From positions 62,001 to 126,000 of the forward strand of contig NZ_NUPZ01000040.1 of NCBI RefSeq assembly GCF_002584985.1: a stretch of DNA of 64,000 nt. The letters are read 5' to 3'. A program made the position numbers and the translations under genes. Each line of letters begins with the position of its first letter. The first letter of the stretch is position 1. This DNA comes from Bacillus sp. AFS029637 (lineage in GTDB: Bacteria > Bacillota > Bacilli > Bacillales > Bacillaceae_G). This document shows positions 9,453 to 18,310 of the stretch, one piece after another. Under the pieces are notes generated by a model, which saw only the letters and a program-made list of their open reading frames with translations, had not been told where the DNA came from and did not search any database.

Positions 9453-10739
9453 TTATTTTTTCGGTAACACCTGACAAACGCTCATTGTTTCTTCTGATAA
9501 TAATAATTTCGCTACTTCTTGTAAGTCTTGAATCGTCAACCCTTCTAATACGGTCAATGCATCAAACAAGCTAGATTCATTAAACGCATATCGCGTAAAC
9601 TGATTTGCAATATATTCAGGTGAATTCAACGAGCGTAAAAAACCACCAATTTTCTTTTTCTTCACTCGCTCTAATGCCGACTCATCTAATTGATCATAAT
9701 TTGTTTTTAATAAAATATCTTTCAAACGCTCTGCCAATTCATCTGGACGCTTCGTATCGCCACCAACCATCGCAAAGCCAAAATTATTTTCTTCCGTATA
9801 GTCATACGAGAACGAATCATCAATAAGCCCTTCATTATATAATGTTTCGTAATGAACAGAACTTTTCCCAAATAAATAATCTAAAAGTAAAGTAAGTGCG
9901 ATCTCTTGTTTTAAAAGAGCCTTTCCTTTTTCTTTTAAATTCGTCGCTTTAATGCCCACTAAACATTTCGGTGTTTGGACAGGCATCGAAATGATTTTCT
10001 TCTTTTCATTTACTTCATTGGGTTCTTCTTCAAATGAACGTACAATTTCCGGCTGATTTTTATAATCTTTTTCTGCTTGATTTTCACGTACTAAATCCAT
10101 AGTTTTCTCTGGATCAATTGCACCAACAACAAATAATAACATATTGCTCGGGTGATAAAATGTTTCGTAGCATTCATATAATAGATCTTTCGTAATCTTA
10201 CTAATAGACTCGATTGTTCCTGCAATATCAATTTTAATTGGATGCTTTACAAACAAGCTATCAATTAATCCAAAGTATAAGCGCCAATCTGGATTATCTT
10301 GATACATTTGAATTTCCTGCCCGATAATCCCCTTCTCTTTTTCAACTGTTTTTTCAGAGAAATACGGCTCTTGTACGAAGTTTAACAATGTATTTAAATT
10401 CCGTTCTACATTTGATGTACATGAAAACAGGTAAGCTGTTCGTGTGAAAGATGTGAAAGCGTTCGCTGATGCTCCTTGTTTACTAAACAATTGGAAAGCA
10501 TCATGATCTTCTTTTTCAAATAATTTATGCTCAAGAAAATGAGCAATTCCATCAGGTACACGAATCATTTCCTCTTTACCTAATGGTACAAATGTATTAT
10601 CCATAGAACCATATTTTGTCGTAAACGTTGCAAATGTTTTATTAAATCCTTGCTTCGGTAAAATATATACATCTAATCCGTTAGGAAGTTTTTCATAATA
10701 GAGCGTCTCTTTTAATTGCTCATAAACAATCTTCTCCAT
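9453..10739 (-). CDS. ymfH: M16 family zinc peptidase YmfH
   Basis: Insulinase/pitrilysin-like protein, 428 residues. The inverted zinc motif HxxEH is present as HFLEH near residue 67, so this member can be catalytic. It starts with ATG at 10739, directly after the ymfF stop, without a gap; the pair is almost certainly co-translated and probably forms a heterodimer like other M16B pairs. The B. subtilis homologue has been linked to peptide signal processing. The substrate here is unknown. Confidence 0.92.
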   Translation of the reverse strand: MEKIVYEQLKETLYYEKLPNGLDVYILPKQGFNKTFATFTTKYGSMDNTFVPLGKEEMIRVPDGIAHFLEHKLFEKEDHDAFQLFSKQGASANAFTSFTRTAYLFSCTSNVERNLNTLLNFVQEPYFSEKTVEKEKGIIGQEIQMYQDNPDWRLYFGLIDSLFVKHPIKIDIAGTIESISKITKDLLYECYETFYHPSNMLLFVVGAIDPEKTMDLVRENQAEKDYKNQPEIVRSFEEEPNEVNEKKKIISMPVQTPKCLVGIKATNLKEKGKALLKQEIALTLLLDYLFGKSSVHYETLYNEGLIDDSFSYDYTEENNFGFAMVGGDTKRPDELAERLKDILLKTNYDQLDESALERVKKKKIGGFLRSLNSPEYIANQFTRYAFNESSLFDALTVLEGLTIQDLQEVAKLLLSEETMSVCQVLPKK

Positions 10740-12014
10740 TTATTCTCCCTCCGTTCCATGTAAAAAGTAAATTGTATCTAGCTCAATATTTTTTGCCACT
10801 TTCACAATCTCTTCTTTCGTTACACTTTCAATACCCGTAAGCCATTCTTCAACTGGACGCGTACGATCTGAAATAATACCATGATACAGCATTTCCACAA
10901 ATCCGCGCGGCGTATCAATCGCCTCTAATATTTGATTTTGAATGACACTTTTTGTTTGATGTATCTCTTCTTCAGAAAACTCTCCGTTTTGCATCGCCAG
11001 CATTTGTTCTTTAATAATTTCAACTGCTTTTTCATAATTTTTCGCTTCGATTCCTGACATAACAAACAATAAGCCTTTATGACTCTCAAAACGCGATGCT
11101 GCATAGTACGCTAAACTATTTTTTTCACGGACATTTACAAATAATTTCGAGTGAGAAAATCCTCCAAATAAGCCGTTGAACAATTGCAGTGCAAAATAAT
11201 CTTCATCTTTATACGTGACAAACGTGCGATAGCCGATGTTTAATTTACTTTGTTTTAATTCTTGTTTTTCAACAACTTCTTTTTCTTCATTATTTCGCTT
11301 ATGAAGTAGTACATTTCTTTCTTTCACAGGGCGCGCTGAAACAGAAAAATACTTACTTACAAGATCAACTGCGTTTTCTGAAATATCACCAATAATATAA
11401 AGATCCATTTCATCTTCCGCTAATACTTTTTGATAATATTGATACAGACTTTCCTTTGTAATAGAAGAAACACTCTCTTTTTTTCCATTTGCACTTAAAC
11501 GATATTGTTCTACTTTACACATTTCTTCGATTAATCGCTCGTTTGCATAGCGCATTTTATCATCATAAGTAGCTTCAATTCGTTGCAAGAGCGCTCTCTT
11601 TTCACTTTCTACGATAGAAGGTAGAAAGCTGTTCCCCTCTGTTGCTGGATGTAAAACAATATCCGATAACATAGAAAGCGCTTTTTCAAATAACGGTGGC
11701 GCATCGTGTAAATACACTTCATTTGCAATGTCTACATAAATAGAGATGATGTGATCTTCTCCTTTTTTGCTTACATCTACCCCCAAAGAAGATCCGTATA
11801 ATTCTTCTAAGTATTGACGAAGACGAATTACAGAAGGTAGTTTTTCTGTCGCACTTTGCAATACATACGGCAATAGGGCACGCTCTGTCACCGTCTCCTC
11901 ATTCAAAGGTGCTTTAAAACGAAATACAAACGTATTCGTTTTATATTTATCAGTTGGAATAATATGTACGCGCAAACCACCTAACTCATGTAATTGTTGT
12001 TCCATTAGTTTCAT
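10740..12014 (-). CDS. ymfF: M16-like protein YmfF, non-catalytic partner
   Basis: 424 residues with the M16 fold (C-terminal Peptidase_M16_C-type segment including FVNVREKNSLAYYA) but no HxxEH in the N-terminal half, so it is probably the inactive, substrate-binding half of a heterodimer with YmfH. The start ATG at 12014 follows AAGGAGGG at ideal distance. First gene of the ymfF-ymfH pair. Confidence 0.9.
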   Translation of the reverse strand: MKLMEQQLHELGGLRVHIIPTDKYKTNTFVFRFKAPLNEETVTERALLPYVLQSATEKLPSVIRLRQYLEELYGSSLGVDVSKKGEDHIISIYVDIANEVYLHDAPPLFEKALSMLSDIVLHPATEGNSFLPSIVESEKRALLQRIEATYDDKMRYANERLIEEMCKVEQYRLSANGKKESVSSITKESLYQYYQKVLAEDEMDLYIIGDISENAVDLVSKYFSVSARPVKERNVLLHKRNNEEKEVVEKQELKQSKLNIGYRTFVTYKDEDYFALQLFNGLFGGFSHSKLFVNVREKNSLAYYAASRFESHKGLLFVMSGIEAKNYEKAVEIIKEQMLAMQNGEFSEEEIHQTKSVIQNQILEAIDTPRGFVEMLYHGIISDRTRPVEEWLTGIESVTKEEIVKVAKNIELDTIYFLHGTEGE

Positions 12015-12176
12015 TTGTAGCCCTCCTTTACGTATATAGGAATATTCCTCTTCAATATACAGTTTTTAGAAATATAAAATCAACTTTTCTCCCTTATTAT
12101 GCTTACATACAATCTTTTCTAAAAACTTTAGTATGTAAGGAATATGGAAAAATCCCGTATTAAACATATTCTATGT

Positions 12177-12208
12177 AAAAAAGCCCGCACTAATGTGCGA
12201 GCTTTTTT
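12177..12208 (-). terminator. Terminator of the nucleoside importer operon
   Basis: GC-rich stem AAGCCCGCAC/GTGCGAGCTT with a T6 run on the minus strand, just after the last permease gene. Confidence 0.85.
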
Positions 12209-12223
12209 ATGCTTACAAAATTC

Positions 12224-13183
12224 TTATCGTTTTCCTTTTTCATAAGGAGTTCCTAACGCTTTCGGCGCTTCCGAACGACCAACAAAGCCAACAAGTGCTA
12301 ATATTGTGAATACATATGGTAATATCGTTAAGAATACACTTGGAATTTCTTTTAGTACCGGAATTGTACCACCTGTTATTCCTAGTGATTGGGCAAATCC
12401 GAAGAACAGAGCCGCTCCAAGAGCACCGAGTGGATTCCATTTACCAAAAATCATGGCTGCTAATGCTAAGAAACCTTGTCCCGTAATTGTAGCACCTGAG
12501 AAGTTACCAGAGATCGACATAGCGAAGACCGCGCCACCAACCCCTGCAAACATTCCAGATATACAAACTGCAATATAACGCATTTTATATACATTAATCC
12601 CCATCGTATCCGCTGCCATTGGATGTTCACCAACAGCACGTAAACGAAGACCGAATGGCGTTTTATAAATAATATACCAAACGACAAACGCTAAAATAAT
12701 GGCAATATATGATGTTAACGGTACATTTGAGAAAAAGATTTTTCCGATTACCGGAATATCAGAAAGACCCGGAACATCGATTTTTTCAATACGATATTGA
12801 ATGAAATCAGTTTGTCCTTTGCCAAAGATTTTCTTAATCGCAAACACTGTTAAACCAAGAGCTAAGAAGTTAATCGCTACCCCGCTCACTACTTGATCCG
12901 CACGGAATGTAATGCATGCTACTGCATGAAGAAGTGCAAATAACCCACTACCAATCGCTGCAAATAATAGCGCGATCCAAGGAGTCATTGCTCCCCACGT
13001 ATCCCCCATTAATAACGTTGTAACAACACCAGTAAATGCACCAAATAACATCAAACCTTCTAACGCTATGTTTACAACCCCAGAACGTTCACTGAACACT
13101 CCACCTAACGCCGTAAAAATAAGTGGCGCTGCCGTATATAACGTACCCGTCACAAGAATGGCTAAAATATCTAAAAAGCTCAT
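12224..13183 (-). CDS. nupQ: ABC transporter permease, nucleoside importer (NupQ/YufQ-like)
   Basis: 319 residues, about eight hydrophobic helices, BPD_transp_2 family (as in RbsC), with the conserved EGLMLFGAF and SGVAINFLALG segments. It is the second permease of a BMP-type importer. The B. subtilis counterpart NupNOPQ takes up guanosine and inosine. It begins directly after the stop of the first permease gene. A guanine riboswitch upstream of the operon supports a purine nucleoside substrate. Confidence 0.88.
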   Translation of the reverse strand: MSFLDILAILVTGTLYTAAPLIFTALGGVFSERSGVVNIALEGLMLFGAFTGVVTTLLMGDTWGAMTPWIALLFAAIGSGLFALLHAVACITFRADQVVSGVAINFLALGLTVFAIKKIFGKGQTDFIQYRIEKIDVPGLSDIPVIGKIFFSNVPLTSYIAIILAFVVWYIIYKTPFGLRLRAVGEHPMAADTMGINVYKMRYIAVCISGMFAGVGGAVFAMSISGNFSGATITGQGFLALAAMIFGKWNPLGALGAALFFGFAQSLGITGGTIPVLKEIPSVFLTILPYVFTILALVGFVGRSEAPKALGTPYEKGKR

Positions 13184-14242
13184 TTATTTCCCCTCCTTGC
13201 TCATACGTGTAAGTGCCCAACGTAAAACATAACTGCACGCTACAAAGAAAATAATACATGCAATAATAACGTTAATTAACTCAGAAGGTACATCTGCTTC
13301 AAAATTCATTTGTGGGGCTGCACTTTTCAAACCACCGAACAGTAAAGCTGATAATAATATGCCAAATGGATTATTTCCTCCTAGAAGCGCTACCGCAATC
13401 CCATCAAATCCAATACCAGTAAACGAAGACATCGCCGTCATGTTTTGGAATGTACCAAGCCCTTCCATAGCACCACCAATCCCTGCAAATGCACCTGCAA
13501 TCGTCATAGATAGTACAACATTTCGAGAAACTTTCATACCCGCATACTGAGAAGCATGTTGATTGAATCCAACAGATTTCAATTCGTATCCTAATGTCGT
13601 TCTGTCCAATAAGAACCACATAATAATTGCAACTAATATCGCTACGATAATTCCCCAGTGCAAACGAGAACCATCTGTTAAAGAAGATAACCATTCAGAA
13701 GATAAAGAAGCACTAGATTTTATATCATATGACTTCTCATTCGCCTCATGTAAAAAGCGCTTAATTAAATCATACGTCACGTAAAGTGCAATATAATTCA
13801 TCATAATCGTTACGATTACTTCATTTACTTTAAATTTTCCTTTCAAATATCCCGGGATAAACCCCCATAGCCCACCAGCTATTGCCGCTACTAAAATTGA
13901 CAACGGAATATGTAAAATTGCCGGTAATGATACTGCATATCCAAACCAAACAGCAGCAAGCCAACCGACTAATAACTGCCCTTCTACTCCGATGTTAAAA
14001 AGACCTGTACGGAATGCAAATGCTACAGAAAGTCCTGCTAATACAAGCGGAATCATCGTACGTAATGTTTCTCCAATTGCTTGTGGACTTCCAGCCATCC
14101 CTTCCCAAAGCGCTGCATACCCAACAATTGGATCATATCCACTAACCAACATTACAATGGCACCAACAAGTAAACCAAAAATAACGGATAATACAGGAAC
14201 TAAAATATTAATTGTTCGCTCCGTTAAAAATTTTTTAGCCAT
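13184..14242 (-). CDS. nupP: ABC transporter permease, nucleoside importer (NupP/YufP-like)
   Basis: 352 residues with multiple membrane helices and the typical start FLTERTINILVPVLSVIFGL. It contains NIGVEGQLLVGWL, the conserved loop of BMP-type permeases. It overlaps the ATPase gene by eight bases, indicating translational coupling. Partner of the 319-residue permease that follows. Confidence 0.88.
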   Translation of the reverse strand: MAKKFLTERTINILVPVLSVIFGLLVGAIVMLVSGYDPIVGYAALWEGMAGSPQAIGETLRTMIPLVLAGLSVAFAFRTGLFNIGVEGQLLVGWLAAVWFGYAVSLPAILHIPLSILVAAIAGGLWGFIPGYLKGKFKVNEVIVTIMMNYIALYVTYDLIKRFLHEANEKSYDIKSSASLSSEWLSSLTDGSRLHWGIIVAILVAIIMWFLLDRTTLGYELKSVGFNQHASQYAGMKVSRNVVLSMTIAGAFAGIGGAMEGLGTFQNMTAMSSFTGIGFDGIAVALLGGNNPFGILLSALLFGGLKSAAPQMNFEADVPSELINVIIACIIFFVACSYVLRWALTRMSKEGK

Positions 14243-15767
14243 TTGTATTCACCTTCTCTTTCTCCGTTCCGCCAGCCATCAACAAACCAAGCTGTTGTTC
14301 ATTTGTTTCTTTTGCATCAACAATTGCTACAATTTTCCCTTCATATATAACTGCAACTCGATCACTTACATTTAAAATTTCATCCAGTTCTAGCGATAGA
14401 AGCAATACTGCTTTCCCCTTATCTCTTTGCTCGATTAATTTTTTATGAATAAATTCAATCGCACCTACATCTAAACCACGTGTTGGCTGTGCTGCAATTA
14501 ATAAATCTGGATTACGATCCACTTCACGTGCGATAATTGCCTTTTGCTGGTTTCCACCAGATAGTGCGCGAGTTAACGTGTGTTCACCGGGTGTACGCAC
14601 ATCAAACTGTTCAATAAGCGCTTTTGCTTTTTGTGTGATTTGACTAAAGTTTAAAATCCCTTTCTTTGAGAACGGATTTTTATAGTACGTTTGCAAAACT
14701 ATATTATCTCTAACAGAGAAATCAAGCACAAGGCCGTGTTTATGACGATCTTCTGGAATATGACCAATTCCTTCCTCTGTAATTCTTCGAACAGGCCAAT
14801 TCGTTATTTCTTTACCTTTAATTGCAATAGAACCTGACTCAACTTTTCGTAAACCAGTAATTGCCTCTATTAATTCACTTTGTCCGTTTCCATCAATCCC
14901 TGCAATACCAACGATTTCTCCTGCACGAACAGTTAAGTCAAGGCCTTTTACAGCAGGTAATTGGCGTGCATCACGAACGACAATATTCGAAACAGATAGA
15001 ACCTCTTCTTTCGGTTTAGCCTCTATTTTTTCTGTTTTAAAATTCACTTGACGTCCGACCATTAACTCTGCAAGTTTATGTTCATTCATTTCTGCAACGT
15101 CAACTGTACCAATTCCTTTACCTTTACGAATAATTGTGCAACGGTCGCAAACTTCCATAATTTCTTTCAACTTATGTGTAATAAGAATGATAGATTTTCC
15201 TTCTTGTACAAGTTTTTTCATAATTTGAATCAACTCATGAATTTCTTGAGGAGTTAACACCGCAGTTGGTTCATCAAATATTAAAATCTCCGCGCCACGA
15301 TAAAGCGTTTTTAATATTTCAACCCTTTGCTGCATCCCAACTGAAATATCTTCAATCTTTGCATTTGGATCAACCGCTAAACCGTACTGTTCAGATAATT
15401 GTTTAATTTCTTTCGCAGCCTCTTCAACAGCAATTCTTCCTTTTTTCTTCGGCTCATTTCCAAGAATAATATTCTCTGTAACTGTAAAATTATGAACAAG
15501 CATAAAATGTTGATGGACCATCCCAATTCCAAGGTCATTTGCTATATTCGGATTTGTAATTTTCACAGGGTTTCCTTTAATTTTAATTTCGCCCTGTTCT
15601 GGTTGATACAAACCGAACAGTACATTCATCAACGTTGATTTCCCTGCACCATTTTCTCCAAGTAAAGCGTGTATCTCTCCCTGTTTTACTTGCAGCGTAA
15701 TATCATCATTCGCTACAATGCCTGGGAATACTTTTGTAATATTGTTCATCTCAATTACGTATTCCAT
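14235..15767 (-). CDS. nupO: ABC transporter ATPase with two cassettes (NupO/YufO-like)
   Basis: The ATG at 15767 gives 510 residues (MEYVIEMNNITKVFPG) with AAGGAGGAAC upstream; the frame is open for nine more codons but lacks a better site. Two ABC domains: the first with Walker A GENGAGKST and signature SVGMQQRVEI; the second with the degenerate P-loop GIDGNGQSE and signature ALSGGNQQK. This is the RbsA/MglA-like double ATPase that powers a BMP-type nucleoside importer. Confidence 0.9.
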   Translation of the reverse strand: MEYVIEMNNITKVFPGIVANDDITLQVKQGEIHALLGENGAGKSTLMNVLFGLYQPEQGEIKIKGNPVKITNPNIANDLGIGMVHQHFMLVHNFTVTENIILGNEPKKKGRIAVEEAAKEIKQLSEQYGLAVDPNAKIEDISVGMQQRVEILKTLYRGAEILIFDEPTAVLTPQEIHELIQIMKKLVQEGKSIILITHKLKEIMEVCDRCTIIRKGKGIGTVDVAEMNEHKLAELMVGRQVNFKTEKIEAKPKEEVLSVSNIVVRDARQLPAVKGLDLTVRAGEIVGIAGIDGNGQSELIEAITGLRKVESGSIAIKGKEITNWPVRRITEEGIGHIPEDRHKHGLVLDFSVRDNIVLQTYYKNPFSKKGILNFSQITQKAKALIEQFDVRTPGEHTLTRALSGGNQQKAIIAREVDRNPDLLIAAQPTRGLDVGAIEFIHKKLIEQRDKGKAVLLLSLELDEILNVSDRVAVIYEGKIVAIVDAKETNEQQLGLLMAGGTEKEKVNTNG

Positions 15768-15832
15768 TTTGTTCCTCCTTCTAGCAGGGAACACTCCCCA
15801 ATTGCAGTCTATTAAAGGTATTTTTATATATA

Positions 15833-15861
15833 CAAAGGTTAGTTCTAAGAACTAACCTTTG
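15833..15861. promoter_or_regulatory. Perfect 14-bp hairpin between binding-protein and ATPase genes
   Basis: Arms CAAAGGTTAGTTCT and AGAACTAACCTTTG with a single central base. On the minus strand no strong T tract follows, so it looks like a transcript-stabilising or attenuating hairpin that keeps the binding-protein mRNA more abundant, as is common in ABC importer operons. Confidence 0.6.
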
Positions 15862-15875
15862 CTATCTCTCTATTA

Positions 15876-16952
15876 TTATTTCTTTAGAGAAGCTTCATAT
15901 GCTTTATATTCTTCGTCAGTCGCAGGCACTTTAATTTCACCGTCAGTGATTTTCTTCTCAAACTCTTCTACTTTTGTTAAGATTTCTGGGTTTACTTTTT
16001 TCACATTGTCAGTTGATTTCGCGATACCAACACCATCATCTTTTAAACCAAACTCTTCTACTTTACCGCCTTCTAACTTACCATCTTTCGCTTCTTGTGC
16101 TACTTTTTCTACCGCAATATCAACGCGTTTTACCATTGAAGTTAATGTTACGTTTTCAGGCATACCTTCTTGATGTTGGTCACGGTCAACACCGATTACC
16201 CAAACATTTTCACCTTTTTTCTTACGGTTTTTCGCTTCTGTGAATACACCGTTACCAGTCGCACCTGAAGCATGATAAATTACGTCAACTCCACCACCGT
16301 ACATTGCTGAAGCTAATACAGATCCTTTTTCTGGTTTGTCAAATGCATCTGCATATTGCGCTACAATTTCGATATTTGGATTTACTGCTTTCGCTCCCGC
16401 TTTAAAACCTGATTCAAACTTTGTAATTAATGGGCTCTTCACACCACCAATAAAACCAACTTTATTTGATTTTGTTGTCATTGCCGCTACAGCACCAACT
16501 AAGAATGAACCTTCATGATCTTTAAATGTAATACTTGTTACATTCGGTTCTTTTACAACAGTATCTACAATTGCAAATTGCTCTTTCGGATATTGTTTTG
16601 CAACCTTTTCAATTGAGTCTTGCATTAAAAATCCAATACCAAATGTTGTGTTATAGTGATCTTTCGCAAATTTTGTTAAGTTTGGAATATAGTCTGCATC
16701 TTTACTTGATTGAAGGTAACGATATCCTTCATTTTTCTTTAAATCGTTTTCTTTACCAAATTTCGTTAAACCTTCCCAAGCTGATTGGTTAAATGATTTA
16801 TCATCAACGCCCCCAACGTCTGTAACCATACCAACTTTAAACTCTTTATCACCTTTTTTGTCGCTATCCGCTTTATCCGAATTACCACATGCACCTAAAA
16901 CTGTACTTGCTGCTAACGTTAACGATAATAATAGACCTGTTTTTTTCTTCAT
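15876..16952 (-). CDS. nupN: BMP-family nucleoside-binding lipoprotein (NupN/PnrA-like)
   Basis: 358 residues. Lipoprotein signal peptide with the lipobox LGAC and lipidated C22. The mature part is a BMP domain: KVGMVTDVGGVDDKSFNQSA is the family hallmark, seen in PnrA-type purine nucleoside receptors. First structural gene of the importer, behind the GntR gene ymfC and a guanine riboswitch. An AGGAGGGG ribosome site precedes the ATG. Confidence 0.92.
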   Translation of the reverse strand: MKKKTGLLLSLTLAASTVLGACGNSDKADSDKKGDKEFKVGMVTDVGGVDDKSFNQSAWEGLTKFGKENDLKKNEGYRYLQSSKDADYIPNLTKFAKDHYNTTFGIGFLMQDSIEKVAKQYPKEQFAIVDTVVKEPNVTSITFKDHEGSFLVGAVAAMTTKSNKVGFIGGVKSPLITKFESGFKAGAKAVNPNIEIVAQYADAFDKPEKGSVLASAMYGGGVDVIYHASGATGNGVFTEAKNRKKKGENVWVIGVDRDQHQEGMPENVTLTSMVKRVDIAVEKVAQEAKDGKLEGGKVEEFGLKDDGVGIAKSTDNVKKVNPEILTKVEEFEKKITDGEIKVPATDEEYKAYEASLKK

Positions 16953-17046
16953 ACTAGAAACCCCTCCTAAAATAATAAATATATCTCTTTATTCTTACGC
17001 TGCCGTCCCTAACTTCTTGCTGTCACCTCCCTAAAATGGAACTTGC

Positions 17047-17772
17047 CTACATACGCTTTCTTAATACGTGGAAGCTAAACTTATCAGCTCTAAAGTAATT
17101 GATAGAGTACAAGATTGGTTCATCATTTTGATCATAATGCATTTGCTTTAAAACTAGCAGCGCCGTTTCAGGTTCACATTCTAAAATTGGTGAAATTTTC
17201 GGATGATAACCTATTGGCTCAATGTGAGCAACCGCGTACGTAATACGTTTGTGCGTATTATTATGTATAACGGTAAGCAACGATTCCTCATTGTATCCAG
17301 CTAAATCTGGTAAAATCTCTTTTGCCAGTTTATCAACGCAATATACAACTGGTTCTCCATCTGCTGTACGCACACGCTCAATCATTACTGCATTAAATCC
17401 ATCTTCACAATTAAATTTCTCTTTTTCTTCTTCTGTTAAAGTTGTTGTAGATGATGATAAAAAGATTGTTCCCGGTGTTTTCCCCACACTAGAAATCATA
17501 TCTGTAATACTAGAAAGTTGCTCAATTCCTGAAGAAAACAACGGTTTCGCATTTACAAATGTCCCCACACCGTGTCTACGAATAACAACATTTTCTTCCT
17601 CTAAAATACGCAGTGCTTCCCTTAAAGTTGCTCTACTTACGCCAAGTTCTTTCGCTAAATCAAACTCTGACGGTAACTTTTGTCTTTCTTTGTAAGCCCC
17701 ATCTTTAATTTTTTCTTTAATGTGATCTATCACCCGTAAATATAGATGACGACTATCGGATTTTACTGACAT
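17047..17772 (-). CDS. ymfC: GntR/HutC-family transcriptional regulator YmfC
   Basis: 241 residues from the ATG at 17772, behind GGGGGAG. N-terminal winged helix (about 10-75; [14 protein letters not shown] is the recognition part) and C-terminal UTRA ligand-binding domain. It lies between the guanine riboswitch terminator and the nucleoside importer genes, so it probably regulates the importer, possibly in response to a purine nucleoside or phosphorylated sugar. The ligand is not shown by the sequence. Confidence 0.88.
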   Translation of the reverse strand: MSVKSDSRHLYLRVIDHIKEKIKDGAYKERQKLPSEFDLAKELGVSRATLREALRILEEENVVIRRHGVGTFVNAKPLFSSGIEQLSSITDMISSVGKTPGTIFLSSSTTTLTEEEKEKFNCEDGFNAVMIERVRTADGEPVVYCVDKLAKEILPDLAGYNEESLLTVIHNNTHKRITYAVAHIEPIGYHPKISPILECEPETALLVLKQMHYDQNDEPILYSINYFRADKFSFHVLRKRM

Positions 17773-17931
17773 AAGACTCCCCCGCATTTCAATTATTCGA
17801 CCTCTGATGTAAGACTTCTTTTCTCTTTTTTCAACTTACAACATAGAAAATTACTCAATACTCCAAATAAGTACAATTGTCGAATAAATATTAATAATTT
17901 TTCAAGAATAAATTTTCACTCTTTACTCCAT

Positions 17932-17987
17932 AAAAAAAACTTTGTACCATAAACATTCCTCATATCGAGAAAAAGTTCGGCACAAAG
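17932..17987 (-). terminator. Riboswitch expression platform (terminator)
   Basis: Minus-strand stem CTTTGTGCC/GGTACAAAG (17979-17987 with 17940-17948) followed by T8. The upstream sequence ACAAAG near 18000 can pair with CTTTGT instead, giving an antiterminator. Typical of a transcriptional OFF switch. Confidence 0.85.
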
Positions 17988-18015
17988 ATTTCTTACATCC
18001 TTTGTTACACACTTT

Positions 18016-18090
18016 TCCCCTCATAGTCCAGCAATTCATGGTTGCTAGGTAGAAACTTATGGACCTTATCTCCAAGATTATATGAGGCAG
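18016..18090 (-). ncRNA. Purine riboswitch, guanine class
   Basis: The aptamer core reads TATAATC..GATAAGG..GTTTCTACC..GACTAT on the minus strand, matching the purine riboswitch consensus. P1 is CCTCATA (18081-18087) with TATGAGG (18019-18025). The base that sets specificity is C in GACTAT, as in guanine-responsive aptamers (adenine aptamers have GATTAT). It should stop transcription of ymfC and the nucleoside importer when guanine is plentiful. Confidence 0.95.
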
Positions 18091-18107
18091 TGATTCTTTT
18101 CGAAGTA

Positions 18108-18136
18108 ATCTTACCACTTGCTCCCATACGTGTCAA
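18108..18136 (-). promoter_or_regulatory. Sigma-A promoter of the riboswitch transcript
   Basis: TTGACA (18131-18136), 17-base spacer, TAAGAT (18108-18113) on the minus strand, about 20 bases upstream of the aptamer. Confidence 0.85.
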
Positions 18137-18273
18137 CAAAATTTAACATTTTTCTACATCGAATATCGAACATTTATAAAAATCATACTCATAGTATTCG
18201 TATTCTAAAGATACTACCAAAATGTAAGCCCTTTCTTTAGTGCTGACTATAGTATATAACAAAAATAGCATAT

Positions 18274-18310
18274 AAAAAAGCCTAATTGTAAAAACAATTA
18301 GGCTTTTTTT
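18274..18310 (-). terminator. Terminator of spoIIIE
   Basis: Stem AAAAGCCTAATTGT/ACAATTAGGCTTTT with T tracts, overlapping the spoIIIE stop codon. Confidence 0.9.

Noticed and set aside
13404-13694. 96-residue frame antisense/alternate to nupP
   Set aside because: Cys/Trp-rich product with no start site, in the shadow of a well-supported permease gene; the same applies to many other overlapping frames across the core region.
17923-18117. Open frame of 64 residues on the minus strand
   Set aside because: It lies over the purine riboswitch aptamer and terminator, lacks a ribosome site and is explained by the RNA.
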